NCBI GenBank assembly: GCA_038251325.1 | Contig: JBBSBL010000044.1 | Coordinates: 1 to 20,461 of the forward strand | Source: JBBSBL01 sp038251325 | Lineage (GTDB): Bacteria; Actinomycetota; Thermoleophilia; Solirubrobacterales; Solirubrobacteraceae | Length of the DNA: 20,461 nt | Direction: 5' to 3' | Notes under the pieces: generated by a model | Told to the model about the DNA's origin: nothing | Databases searched by the model: none | The model's input: only the letters and a program-made list of their open reading frames with translations | Made by a program: the position numbers and the translations under genes | In this document: in pieces, positions 1 to 6,794 of the stretch | Layout: each line of letters starts with the position of its first letter | How positions within the stretch are numbered: the first letter of the stretch is position 1

Positions 1-69
1 CGCGCGCTGTTCTGCGCTGTGCGGTGTCGATCGCCACGCGACGACGCCCGGCAACATCGACGGCCCGCA

Positions 70-1476
70 TCATGGCGCACGGCGCCGTTGACGGGCTGTC
101 TCGGTGGGCCAATCGTCGGCCGGGTCAGGAGGAGCGGCTCCCTGCTCGTCGAGGACATGGATGGCACGCACGCTCGCCAGCAGTCCGCCGATGCGCTCGC
201 GGTCACGATCGTTCTTCACCTCAGCCAACGTCTGCGCCGCGATCGTCTCGGCCACAGCGTTCACGACCCCCAGGCGCTCAGCCGCCCCGCAGCGAGCTGC
301 CGCTTGCGCGCATCCGCGGAGCGCCAGCAGCAGCTCGCCGCCGACCCACCCGTCCCCTGCCACATAGCGGTTGATCTGCAGCAAGGACTCGCAGTACTCA
401 TCGAAGCGCCGCTGCCGCGCGACGATCGCCAGCTCCCGGTCGGGGAAGCGTCGCACCGACGGCGCGCTGGCGCGCTCGGTCAGGCGCACCAGGATCGCGC
501 GCACGTACCCGATACACGTCATGGCCGTCGTGGGGTCGTTGACAGACGGCGAGATGGCCTTGAGCGCGGTGTCGGTCAGCTGTCGTAGCCCGAAGTCGAC
601 ATCCTGGTCGAGGTCACGCTCGCTGGCGATCGTCACCGCCGACAGCACCCGCTCACGCCACGCCTCGGCGCCCTCCCGCGGCCAGACCTCGGCGATCGGT
701 GTCTCGATGCTGACGAAGTCGCCGGGACAGACGAGCACCGCCACGCGGCGCGCCAGGCCTCCCATCGCACGCGCGAGATCGTCGAGCTCGACCCGCTGGA
801 CATACCCCGGGCGCGGCGGCAGAACGCGCTCGGGAGCCTGATCCCGACGCCAGGCGGCGAGGAGCGCATCCGGCGGCTCATGCTCGGCAGCCTCGCCATA
901 ACGCTCGGCGTAGAGGACGTCGGTTCGACCGAGCGTGTCGTGGGCGATGGTCGCCGCGACGTGGGAGACCTGGATGAGCTGCGAGACATGATGGAGGAAG
1001 ACGACGAGCAGCATCGCGGCGCCGATCCCCAGCAGCGAGGCAACCGTGACGCTCAGGCGCGGCACGAAACCGTTCGTACCGAGCGACCCCACGGCCCGCA
1101 GCACCAGGATCGAGTACACGAACGTGCCTACGAAGATCCCGATCGTGATCTGGGTCACCCGGTCGCCGAAGAACGTCCGCAGAATCCGCGGGCTGAACTG
1201 GCTTGAGGCAAGTTGCAGCACGACCATGGTGATCGAGAACGTCAGGCCCGCGACGGTGATCAGCGATCCCGCGATGACCGACAGCACCGTCCGCGCAGCG
1301 GATCCGTCGCCGCGGAACACGACCTGGACGCCGTCGAGATCGAGGCGCTGATCGAGTTCGACCAGCCCGATGCCCAGCGCCGCGAAGAGCACGACGATGA
1401 CCCCCGGGATCACCCCCAGGTTCTGTGAGACCTTGCGCAGGAGCGCTCGCGGGTTCTGACCCATGGCCCCGATCAT
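70..1476 (-). CDS. DUF2254 family integral membrane protein
   Basis: Predicted inner-membrane protein of 468 residues whose molecular function is unknown. Four hydrophobic helices are visible at about residues 20-42, 63-90, 108-128 and 140-162, followed by a soluble C-terminal half. The family signatures I recognise are the stretch after helix 2 (VLQLASSQFSPRILRTFFGD, 86-105), DVDFGLRQL (292-300) and ALKAISPSVNDPTTA (304-318). The length fits the family. Two starts are possible, ATG at 1476 or an in-frame ATG at 1464; neither has a convincing ribosome site, and I took the longer. The gene stands alone: the next gene upstream is the tRNA-Sec gene, also on the minus strand, across a 240-base spacer in which I see no clear promoter. 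Family assignment is from recognition of the conserved motifs, not from a search. Confidence 0.88.
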   Translation of the reverse strand: MIGAMGQNPRALLRKVSQNLGVIPGVIVVLFAALGIGLVELDQRLDLDGVQVVFRGDGSAARTVLSVIAGSLITVAGLTFSITMVVLQLASSQFSPRILRTFFGDRVTQITIGIFVGTFVYSILVLRAVGSLGTNGFVPRLSVTVASLLGIGAAMLLVVFLHHVSQLIQVSHVAATIAHDTLGRTDVLYAERYGEAAEHEPPDALLAAWRRDQAPERVLPPRPGYVQRVELDDLARAMGGLARRVAVLVCPGDFVSIETPIAEVWPREGAEAWRERVLSAVTIASERDLDQDVDFGLRQLTDTALKAISPSVNDPTTAMTCIGYVRAILVRLTERASAPSVRRFPDRELAIVARQRRFDEYCESLLQINRYVAGDGWVGGELLLALRGCAQAAARCGAAERLGVVNAVAETIAAQTLAEVKNDRDRERIGGLLASVRAIHVLDEQGAAPPDPADDWPTETARQRRRAP

Positions 1477-1716
1477 CGCAACCGGAGACCCTGAGACGTC
1501 CCAGGCGAGGAGACACTGGGTCGCGAGCCGACCGCCGTCCGTCGCACGTCCGGCCGCGCCGTTTCATCAGTACGGAGCAGGCCAGCGGGCCGTTCGCCAG
1601 TCGGGCCGGGCGTCTGTCGTCGGGCTATAGAAGCGACGCGCCCGCTGGAAGAGCCGGCCTCCGCCCGCCGCGGCGCCCCGCAGGGTCTCAAACCCGAGTA
1701 GGAAGCTACTGCCCAA

Positions 1717-1809
1717 CGGAGCGGCGAAGGAATCGAACCTTCCAACCCTGGGGCTGCCAGGGCCTGCCGGTTTTGAAGACCGGATGGGCCACCAGACCCC
1801 TGCCGCTCC
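1717..1809 (-). tRNA. selC: Selenocysteine tRNA (anticodon UCA)
   Basis: Folds as a bacterial tRNA-Sec. The acceptor stem has 8 bp (GGAGCGGC with GCCGCTCC). The D stem GGGUC/GGCCC closes a 4-base loop. The anticodon arm CCGGU-CUUCAAA-ACCGG carries anticodon UCA (plus-strand 1774-1776). A long variable arm contains CCCUGG/CCAGGG. The T arm is GAAGG-UUCGAUU-CCUUC, giving the 8+5 acceptor/T stack typical of bacterial tRNA-Sec. The discriminator base is G and CCA is not encoded (TTG follows). Length is 93 bases, right for a tRNA-Sec and too long for most others. It reads UGA as selenocysteine once charged by SerRS and converted by SelA, with SelB as elongation factor; none of those genes, nor selD, is in this window. 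It lies 30 bases behind the stop of the beta-propeller gene on the same strand, so read-through from that operon is possible. It also has its own -10-like box. Confidence 0.95.
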
Positions 1810-1816
1810 GGGGCCG

Positions 1817-1822
1817 ATGCTA
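1817..1822 (-). promoter_or_regulatory. Putative -10 element of the tRNA-Sec gene
   Basis: TAGCAT (a TANNNT-type -10) ends 7 bases before the first base of the tRNA, so initiation would fall on or next to the mature 5' end. No good -35 is seen at the expected distance, which would lie inside the end of the beta-propeller gene. Positional inference only. Confidence 0.4.
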
Positions 1823-1839
1823 CGAGGGCCGGAGCTCGG

Positions 1840-3246
1840 CTACCGGTGGCGCTTCGCCCGGCGCGGCCGCAGCACGGTGAACGTCGTTGTCCGCGATCTC
1901 GCGCGGTTGCCCGCCGCGTCGCGGGCGCCGACGAGGATGCGGTAGTGGCCGGGCGCGAGCGCGCGCCGTCCGACCCGGGCGGTGTAGCGCCGGCGGGTCG
2001 TGCCCGCCCGGGCGCTCACCCGCGACTCGCCGGCCCGCACGTAGCGCGTGCAACGTCGCGCGCGACGCAGCGCCCGGGTCGGTCGCACGCACGCCCGGCC
2101 GCGGCGCCGCCCGGCGAGCGCGCGCTCGATCCGCAGCGTGACGGTCGCCGCCTCCGAGAGGGTGAAGCGCAGCGTGGCGCGATCGCCGCCGCGCAGGCGG
2201 GACGGCGACAGGCCCAGGGCCGAGAGGCGCGGCGGGACGCGGTCGACGCGCTTTGACGGCGGGGGCGTGACGGGCGGCGCCGGCGGATCGACGCCCGTGA
2301 CGCGCGCGATCTGCTTGGTCGTCTCGAGCGAGACGAAGAGCGCGTGGCCGTTGGCCGACAGGTAGCGCGGGCCGGACGCGCTCGGGAAGCCCTTGAGGGT
2401 CGTCGCCACACCGCCGGTCGTCAGCCGGGTCAGGCTGTTCCCGGCGAACTGGGCGAACCAGTACGCGCCATCGGCCGCGAGCGCGATGCCGAACGGGTCG
2501 GTCGCCGGCAGCTCCGTGAGCATCGGCGTTCCGCCGGGGGCGATGCGGCCGACGTGCTGGGGCGCAGCGCCCGGGTTGGCGAAGGCGACCTGCGTTCCCG
2601 GCCCTCCCTGGACCTGCTGCGGACCCCCGCCGACGTTGTAGAAGGTCTGCCCCGCCGCTCCGGGATGGGCCGGGTCGACCCGGACGATCCGCCCACCGGC
2701 GAAGTCGGCGATCCAGATCCGGCCGATCACGCCGTCCCCGACGCGGGTCACGCCGCGGGCACCCATCCCGGTGACCGTCGTGGTGGTGAAGGTGGACGGA
2801 GTCGCGGGCGGGATCTTGATGATCTTGTCGGTGCTGGCTGTCCACAGGTTCCCGTCCGGCCCGGCGACGATTCCGCGTGGATCCGTGATGTCGGGGATCG
2901 TCGTCTTCACGGCAGTGCCCTCGGGGTCCGCCGGGGAGAAGCTCGCCACGCCGTTCGCCTGGGTCACCCACAGCTTGTTGTCGGGGCCGACGGTGATCCC
3001 GACCGCGCCGGAGATGTCGAGCGGGTTGTACTCCGTCACGACGCCGGCGGGCGTGACCTTCGCGAGATCCTTCGCGACGCCGCCGAGCACCACCCACACG
3101 TTGCCGTCGGGCCCGCGGACGCTCTGGCCGGGCGTCTCGCTGACCGTGTACAGGCCGTTGACCGCGGGTGCCCCGAGAGCCACGCCGGGCGCGACGAGCA
3201 GCGCGAGCGTGGCGCCACACGCGATCGCGACGAGCCCCTCTCGCAT
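1840..3246 (-). CDS. Secreted Vgb/NHL-like beta-propeller protein with C-terminal beta-sandwich
   Basis: 468 residues. An N-terminal signal peptide (hydrophobic 4-25, likely cut near ALGA-PA) is followed by a beta-propeller of the virginiamycin-B-lyase/streptogramin-lyase type. Blade signatures are GPDGNVWV (45-52), GPDNKLWV (87-94), GPDGNLWT (129-136), RIWIADF (176-182), AADGAYWFAQ (257-266) and SANGHALFVS (297-306). A proline-rich linker (320-331) leads to an Ig/FnIII-like domain (about 337-460) with FTLSEAATVTLRIER and GHYRILVGARDAAGN. This tail is very common in secreted Solirubrobacterales proteins as I remember them. The protein ends in a basic tail. Antibiotic-lyase activity should not be assumed, as I cannot place the catalytic residues of Vgb. 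I chose ATG 3246 over GTG 3258 because the GAGGG ribosome site overlapping the upstream stop codon fits only the ATG. It is the second gene of an operon with the copper protein. Confidence 0.85.
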   Translation of the reverse strand: MREGLVAIACGATLALLVAPGVALGAPAVNGLYTVSETPGQSVRGPDGNVWVVLGGVAKDLAKVTPAGVVTEYNPLDISGAVGITVGPDNKLWVTQANGVASFSPADPEGTAVKTTIPDITDPRGIVAGPDGNLWTASTDKIIKIPPATPSTFTTTTVTGMGARGVTRVGDGVIGRIWIADFAGGRIVRVDPAHPGAAGQTFYNVGGGPQQVQGGPGTQVAFANPGAAPQHVGRIAPGGTPMLTELPATDPFGIALAADGAYWFAQFAGNSLTRLTTGGVATTLKGFPSASGPRYLSANGHALFVSLETTKQIARVTGVDPPAPPVTPPPSKRVDRVPPRLSALGLSPSRLRGGDRATLRFTLSEAATVTLRIERALAGRRRGRACVRPTRALRRARRCTRYVRAGESRVSARAGTTRRRYTARVGRRALAPGHYRILVGARDAAGNRARSRTTTFTVLRPRRAKRHR

Positions 3247-3257
3247 CGAACGCCGCA

Positions 3258-3262
3258 CCCTC
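3258..3262 (-). promoter_or_regulatory. Ribosome binding site overlapping the copper-protein stop codon
   Basis: GAGGG begins in the second base of the upstream TGA stop and lies 11 bases before ATG 3246. It decides the start of the propeller gene and suggests translational coupling of the two secreted proteins. Confidence 0.55.
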
Positions 3263-4856
3263 AGCCCTTGACCCGGAACCACCCGCGCATGAACGGGTGC
3301 ATCCGGCAGTAGTAGGTGTAGGTCCCGTCGGGCAGCGTCGCCGGGGTGTCCCAGGTCAGGGTGTTCGACGCGGCGGTGAAGCCGCCCGGCCCGTAGGCGA
3401 GCTGGGCGGAGTCGAAGCCGCCGCCGCTGGCGAGCGGGTAGCTGATCCCCGTGCTCTTCGTACACGGGAGCTTGCAGCCGGTCACCGTGTGCGGCACCTG
3501 GACGAGGCTGAACGGATTCGTCGTCCCGTCGCGGTTCACGAACCGCAGGGACTGCCCGCGGCGTACCGTCGGCGGCCGCAGCCGGGCCCCGATCTCGCCC
3601 CAGCCGCCGAAGCGGTAGCGGTAGCCGAGGATCGGCACGGTGTTGCCCGGGGCGCGGCCGTCGGGCAGCCGACGCGGATCCGGGATCCCGCGCAGCGCGC
3701 CCCCGCCGTAGTTGCGGTTCTCGGCGTAGGCCCCGTGCACCGGCTTGCCGCTCAGCGCCACCGGAGAGGCGAACGGGTCGACGCCGGGCGCGTCGTCGGA
3801 GGCGAAGGCGAGCATGATCCCCATCGACTCGAACCAGTCGGCGTGGCGGTCCTCGTAGGTCGCGCTCACCCGCAGCTGATCGCCACGGCGCAGGCGCACC
3901 CGCCAGGTCTTCGGCGTGGCGGTCATGCCCATGTCCCACGAGATCGGCCCGTTGGGGTCGTAGTAGCGCGCCACCGAGCGGAAGATGCGCACCGAGTCCG
4001 GCGTCGAGCCGCGCACCGGGCCGCCGGGTCGGGTGACGACCGTCGTCCCGCGGCGGACGACCTCGAGGTCCGTCCACAGGCCGCCCGGATGGAGGTGTCC
4101 GGCCGTCCAGACGAGCGTCGTGTCGCGCGGCGCGGTCCACACGTTCGGCGGCTGGCGGCCGGCGTACGCGTTTTTGCGATCGTTCGGGTAGGTGAAGCGC
4201 GGGCGACGGCGGTTGCGGAAGACGTCGAACACCGGGTAGGCCTTGCCGTTCTCCACGTCGTTCCAGATCGTGTAGAGCGGCTTGGTGCGCGCGCTGAGCG
4301 TCGAGCTCGCGGGGATGAAGTCCAACGTGAAGTCCATGTACACCTTGAACCGCTGGGCGGTGTAGTTGTGGACCATGTAGTTGAGGACCCACCGGTCGCC
4401 GCGGCGGTAGGGGAAGCCGAAGCCGTCGGGCGCGGTGAAGATCGTCTTCTCCTCGCCCGCCGCGAGGAAGCGCTGGTCGCCTTCGTGCGCGTTCGCGTTG
4501 AGCATCACCGCGTGGTGGAGGTGCATGATGTCCGTCCGCGGCACCGTGCCGTCGCGGAAGGTCATGTTCGGCTGCATCCGCGTGATGTACCCGTCGAGCT
4601 TCGGCGTCGGGACCGGCTTGTCGTTGTTGAGGATGATGTTCGTGCCCGGATGGACGGTGATCGGCCCGTAGCGCAGCTTGATGCGCTGGTGCCCGGCCGG
4701 CAGCGGCGGCAGCTTGGGCGCGGGGTAGCTCACGCGGAGCTTGCCGAGACGCGGGACCCGGTTGGCGTCGGAGGCGGCGCCGGCCGCGGCGGGCAGGGTC
4801 GCGAGAAGGGCGAGCCCGGCGACGAGCGCGAGCATGAGTGGACGGCGACGGCGCAT
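3261..4856 (-). CDS. Secreted PHM-like copper monooxygenase domain fused to a cupredoxin domain
   Basis: 531 residues with a signal peptide (RRRR then a hydrophobic core, cut near AGAASD, about 29). The middle resembles the type II copper ascorbate-dependent monooxygenase fold (PHM/DBH). HLHH (H114, H115) matches the HH pair and H163 in WVLNYMVHNYT, after PDGFGFP, matches the 'vgf...LQVHY' histidine; these are the CuH-type ligands. GHLHPGG (H254, H256) followed by a methionine in WFESMGIM (M345 or M348) matches the CuM site. All six ligands are in the order known from PHM. The C-terminal 100 residues form a cupredoxin: H456 (VPHTVTG), then C517, H520 and M523 in YYCRMHPFM, a type-1 copper set, with an extra Cys pair (C461, C465). 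ATG 4856 is chosen because GGAGG sits 4 bases upstream and the signal peptide starts there; a start at 4922 would overlap the promoter. It is probably extracytoplasmic. The substrate is unknown. Confidence 0.85.
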   Translation of the reverse strand: MRRRRPLMLALVAGLALLATLPAAAGAASDANRVPRLGKLRVSYPAPKLPPLPAGHQRIKLRYGPITVHPGTNIILNNDKPVPTPKLDGYITRMQPNMTFRDGTVPRTDIMHLHHAVMLNANAHEGDQRFLAAGEEKTIFTAPDGFGFPYRRGDRWVLNYMVHNYTAQRFKVYMDFTLDFIPASSTLSARTKPLYTIWNDVENGKAYPVFDVFRNRRRPRFTYPNDRKNAYAGRQPPNVWTAPRDTTLVWTAGHLHPGGLWTDLEVVRRGTTVVTRPGGPVRGSTPDSVRIFRSVARYYDPNGPISWDMGMTATPKTWRVRLRRGDQLRVSATYEDRHADWFESMGIMLAFASDDAPGVDPFASPVALSGKPVHGAYAENRNYGGGALRGIPDPRRLPDGRAPGNTVPILGYRYRFGGWGEIGARLRPPTVRRGQSLRFVNRDGTTNPFSLVQVPHTVTGCKLPCTKSTGISYPLASGGGFDSAQLAYGPGGFTAASNTLTWDTPATLPDGTYTYYCRMHPFMRGWFRVKG

Positions 4857-4893
4857 GGCTCCTCCGGGGCGGCAGGGCGGCACGACCCGGGCG

Positions 4894-4922
4894 ACGCTAC
4901 CGGGCGCGCGCGACCGCGTCAA
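4894..4922 (-). promoter_or_regulatory. Sigma-70-type promoter of the copper protein/beta-propeller operon
   Basis: TTGACG (4917-4922) and TAGCGT (4894-4899) are separated by exactly 17 bases. Transcription would start near 4887, leaving a leader of about 30 bases with GGAGG before ATG 4856. It is one of the best promoter matches in the window. Confidence 0.65.
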
Positions 4923-4939
4923 AGCGCGACCGCCGGGCC

Positions 4940-5578
4940 TCAGAGCGAGGCGAGCGCCTCCGTCACGGGCGTCGGCCCGCCGAGGAGATCGAACGTCGCG
5001 CCCACGGTCGACGCGGTGTGGAGCGTCTCCGCGAGCACCGCGGCGACGTCGGCGCGGGGAATGGCGCCGCGGTCCAGGCGCGGCCCGACGGTCACGCGCC
5101 CGGTCGGCGGGTCGTCCGTGAGGCGCCCGGGACGGATCACGGTGAAGTCGAGGCCGCTGGCCGCCAGCGCGGCGTCCGCCTCGGCCTTCGCGCGCAGGTA
5201 GACCGCGAAGACCTCGTCGCCCTGCGGCGGCGACGCCGCGCCCATCGCGCTGACCATGACGTAGCGGTCGACCCCGGTGCCCTGCGCCGCGGCGATGAGC
5301 TCCACGGCGCCGTCGCGATCGAGCGTCCGCTTGCGCTCGGCGCCGCTGCCCGGGCCGGCGCCGGCCGCGAACACCACGGCATCGGCGCCGGCCAGCAGCG
5401 GGGCGAGGTCGTCGCTGGCCTCGAGGTCGCCGAGCACCGGCTCGGCGCCGGCGGCGCGCACGTCCGCCGCCTGCGCCGGGTCACGGATCAGCGCCCGGGC
5501 TCGATCGCCCCGCCGCGCGAGCAGCGGGTGGAGCAGAAGGGCGATCTGCCCATGGCCTCCGGCGACGAGGACGTCCAT
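4940..5578 (-). CDS. NAD(P)-binding SDR-like (NmrA/YwnB-type) protein
   Basis: 212 residues forming a single Rossmann domain of the atypical short-chain dehydrogenase type. The dinucleotide loop GGHGQIA is at 7-13 after the first strand MDVLVA. It is followed by ALIRDP (NADP-type arginine region), GADAVVFAAGAG, RYVMVSAMGA, then a YLRAKAEADAAL helix carrying the Tyr-x3-Lys spacing (YLRAK), and DFTVIRPGRLTDD. This is typical of YwnB/YhfK-like proteins, which bind NAD(P)H and are linked to redox or stress responses but have poorly defined substrates. It lies 28 bases downstream of the CsbD-like gene and is probably co-transcribed with it. No ribosome site is seen before ATG 5578; instead a 6-bp hairpin (TTCGCG/CGCGAA, 5582-5599) lies just before the start. 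Confidence 0.85.
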   Translation of the reverse strand: MDVLVAGGHGQIALLLHPLLARRGDRARALIRDPAQAADVRAAGAEPVLGDLEASDDLAPLLAGADAVVFAAGAGPGSGAERKRTLDRDGAVELIAAAQGTGVDRYVMVSAMGAASPPQGDEVFAVYLRAKAEADAALAASGLDFTVIRPGRLTDDPPTGRVTVGPRLDRGAIPRADVAAVLAETLHTASTVGATFDLLGGPTPVTEALASL

Positions 5579-5606
5579 CGGTTCGCGAGGCTGCGCGAAG
5601 CGGTCC

Positions 5607-5780
5607 TCAGTCCCGGTGCAGGACGTCCTTCACCTTGTCGGCGGCGTCGGAGAGCTTCTCCTTTGCGGCACCCTCGGCGCGATCGACCTTGCCCTCGCGC
5701 TGGAGGTCCTTGTCGTCGGTGAGCTTGCCGGTGGCCTCCTTGATGCGGCCCTTGGCGTCGTCTGCGGATCCGTCGGTCAT
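5607..5780 (-). CDS. CsbD-like small stress protein
   Basis: 57-residue protein read from ATG 5780 to TGA at 5607. It starts MTDGSADDAKGRIKEATGKL and ends KEKLSDAADKVKDVLHRD. The pattern of a highly charged helical peptide with 'KGRIKEATGKLTDDKDLQREGKVDRAEGAAKE' spacing is that of the CsbD family, small general-stress proteins (sigma-B-controlled in Bacillus) of unknown biochemical role. AAGGAG lies 6 bases before the ATG. It sits between the YhaM-like gene (71 bases upstream) and the SDR gene (28 bases downstream), all on the minus strand. A 6-bp hairpin with a 4-base loop (5808-5823) lies in its leader and could be a weak terminator of the preceding gene or a leader structure. Confidence 0.9.
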   Translation of the reverse strand: MTDGSADDAKGRIKEATGKLTDDKDLQREGKVDRAEGAAKEKLSDAADKVKDVLHRD

Positions 5781-5807
5781 GTCGTGCTCCTTGGGTCGGG
5801 TTCAGCC

Positions 5808-5823
5808 CGAGCGTGCCCGCTCG
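5808..5823 (-). other. Hairpin between the YhaM-like and CsbD-like genes
   Basis: CGAGCG/CGCTCG stem of 6 bp around a 4-base loop, with no T-run after it. It may be a weak terminator or a structure in the csbD leader. Confidence 0.35.
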
Positions 5824-5851
5824 CCGCGGTCCTGAATCGCGGCCGGGCGCC

Positions 5852-6769
5852 TCAGGTCCCGAGGCCGTGCTCGAGCGCGCCCTTGACGCTCGCCTCGAGC
5901 GCGTTGACCCGGTAGAGGGCGAGCGCCTCGGGGGAGCCGAAGCGGCGGCCGGGCGCCGCTTCGGCTCCGTGGTGGGTGAGCACGCAGTGGAGGAGGGCGA
6001 GCCGGCGGCCCTCGGGCACCCCGCCGGCGCGCGACTCGACGATCCGCTGGCCGAGGGCGAGATGGCCGAGCAGGCGGCCCTCGTCGCTCAGCGCGATCTC
6101 GGCGCCGTAGGTGAACTCCCGGGTCTTGCCGAGGTCGTGGACGAGCGAGGCGGTGAGCAGGAGGTCGCGGTCGAGCCGGGGGTGGAGCTGGCACAGCTCG
6201 TGGGCGAGCGTGGCCACACCCACGGTGTGCTCGAGCAGCCCGCCGAGGTAGGCGTGGTGGCCGGCGCGGGTGCACGGCGCGCGGCGCCACGCGGCGCGCA
6301 GCTCGCCGTCGGCGAGGAGCTCGTCGAGCAGACGGCGCAACGGCGGGTCGTAGACCTCGCGCGCGAGGTGCTCGAGGAAGCCGTCGAGCTCGTCGACGTC
6401 GCGGTAGGCGACCGGCAGGAAGGCGGCCGGGTCGGCCTCGTCGGCTCCCGCGCCGGCGATGCGCCGGACGTCGATCTGCAGCTCGTCGCGGAAGCGCTCC
6501 ACGCGACCGCCGACCCGCACGAGCTCGCCGCGTTCGAAGCGCCCCGCCAGGACGTCGGCGTCGCGGAACGCGCGCCCGGGGATCGTGCCCGTGCGGTCGC
6601 GCAGCTCCAACGCGAGGTACGGCGACCCGGCGCGGGTCGCGAGACGGTCCTTCCGCGTGCAGGCGAAGACGGCGTCGACCTCGTCACCGGCGCGCAGCGC
6701 GGCCACCGTGCCGGGGGCCGGCGGGGCGGGTGGGGTCGGGGGCTGGGGCGCGATGCCGGCAGGGCTCAC
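5852..6769 (-). CDS. YhaM-type 3'-5' exoribonuclease (OB-fold plus HD domain)
   Basis: 305 residues from GTG 6769; the family is about 310. The N-terminal third is an OB-fold nucleic-acid-binding domain (about 23-110, with YLALELRDRTGTIPGRAFRD resembling the 'FLTLILQDQSGDIEAKLWD' region of YhaM). The rest is an HD phosphohydrolase domain: HHAYLGGLLEHT (171-182), HD in LVHDLGKT (H211, D212), LLGH (H236) and LTHHG (H266, H267) followed by GSPE. The order HHxYxGGLxEH, HDxGK, GH, HHG is diagnostic of the YhaM/Cbf1 group of Mn-dependent 3'-5' exonucleases. A shorter start at a GTG near residue 22 is possible. CATGAT, 6 bases before GTG 6769, could serve as a -10 for a leaderless message. The divergent PAC2 gene starts only 25 bases away. 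Confidence 0.88.
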   Translation of the reverse strand: MSPAGIAPQPPTPPAPPAPGTVAALRAGDEVDAVFACTRKDRLATRAGSPYLALELRDRTGTIPGRAFRDADVLAGRFERGELVRVGGRVERFRDELQIDVRRIAGAGADEADPAAFLPVAYRDVDELDGFLEHLAREVYDPPLRRLLDELLADGELRAAWRRAPCTRAGHHAYLGGLLEHTVGVATLAHELCQLHPRLDRDLLLTASLVHDLGKTREFTYGAEIALSDEGRLLGHLALGQRIVESRAGGVPEGRRLALLHCVLTHHGAEAAPGRRFGSPEALALYRVNALEASVKGALEHGLGT

Positions 6770-6781
6770 GAGGCCATCATG

Positions 6782-6787
6782 TACGGT
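6782..6787 (+). promoter_or_regulatory. Putative -10 of the PAC2 gene (leaderless arrangement)
   Basis: TACGGT (TANNNT) ends 7 bases before ATG 6795, the spacing expected for a leaderless transcript. It directly abuts ATCATG (6776-6781), which read on the minus strand (CATGAT) is a -10-like box 6 bases before GTG 6769 of the divergent gene. No clear -35. Confidence 0.4.
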
Positions 6788-6794
6788 GGATCGG

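Noticed and set aside
1473..1745. A 90-codon minus-strand frame between DUF2254 and selC
   Set aside because: It overlaps the 3' part of the tRNA gene, has low-complexity composition and no ribosome site.
3256..3258. GTG 3258 as start of the propeller gene
   Set aside because: It is only 2 bases after the upstream stop and the GAGGG site runs into the GTG itself, leaving no spacing; ATG 3246 fits.
3247..4392. Upstream extension that would make the beta-propeller gene an 850-residue protein
   Set aside because: The added part is an out-of-frame reading of the copper gene (Arg/Pro/Gly-rich, no domains). A signal peptide and ribosome site place the start at 3246.
1840..4856. A selenoprotein in the operon next to selC
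   Set aside because: Both genes end normally, and I see no conserved reading beyond a UGA nor a domain interrupted by one. The copper gene's UGA stop follows a complete cupredoxin fold.
3168..5201. A 677-codon plus-strand open frame across the copper operon
   Set aside because: Antisense to two well-supported genes and to their promoter; composition is typical of a shadow frame.
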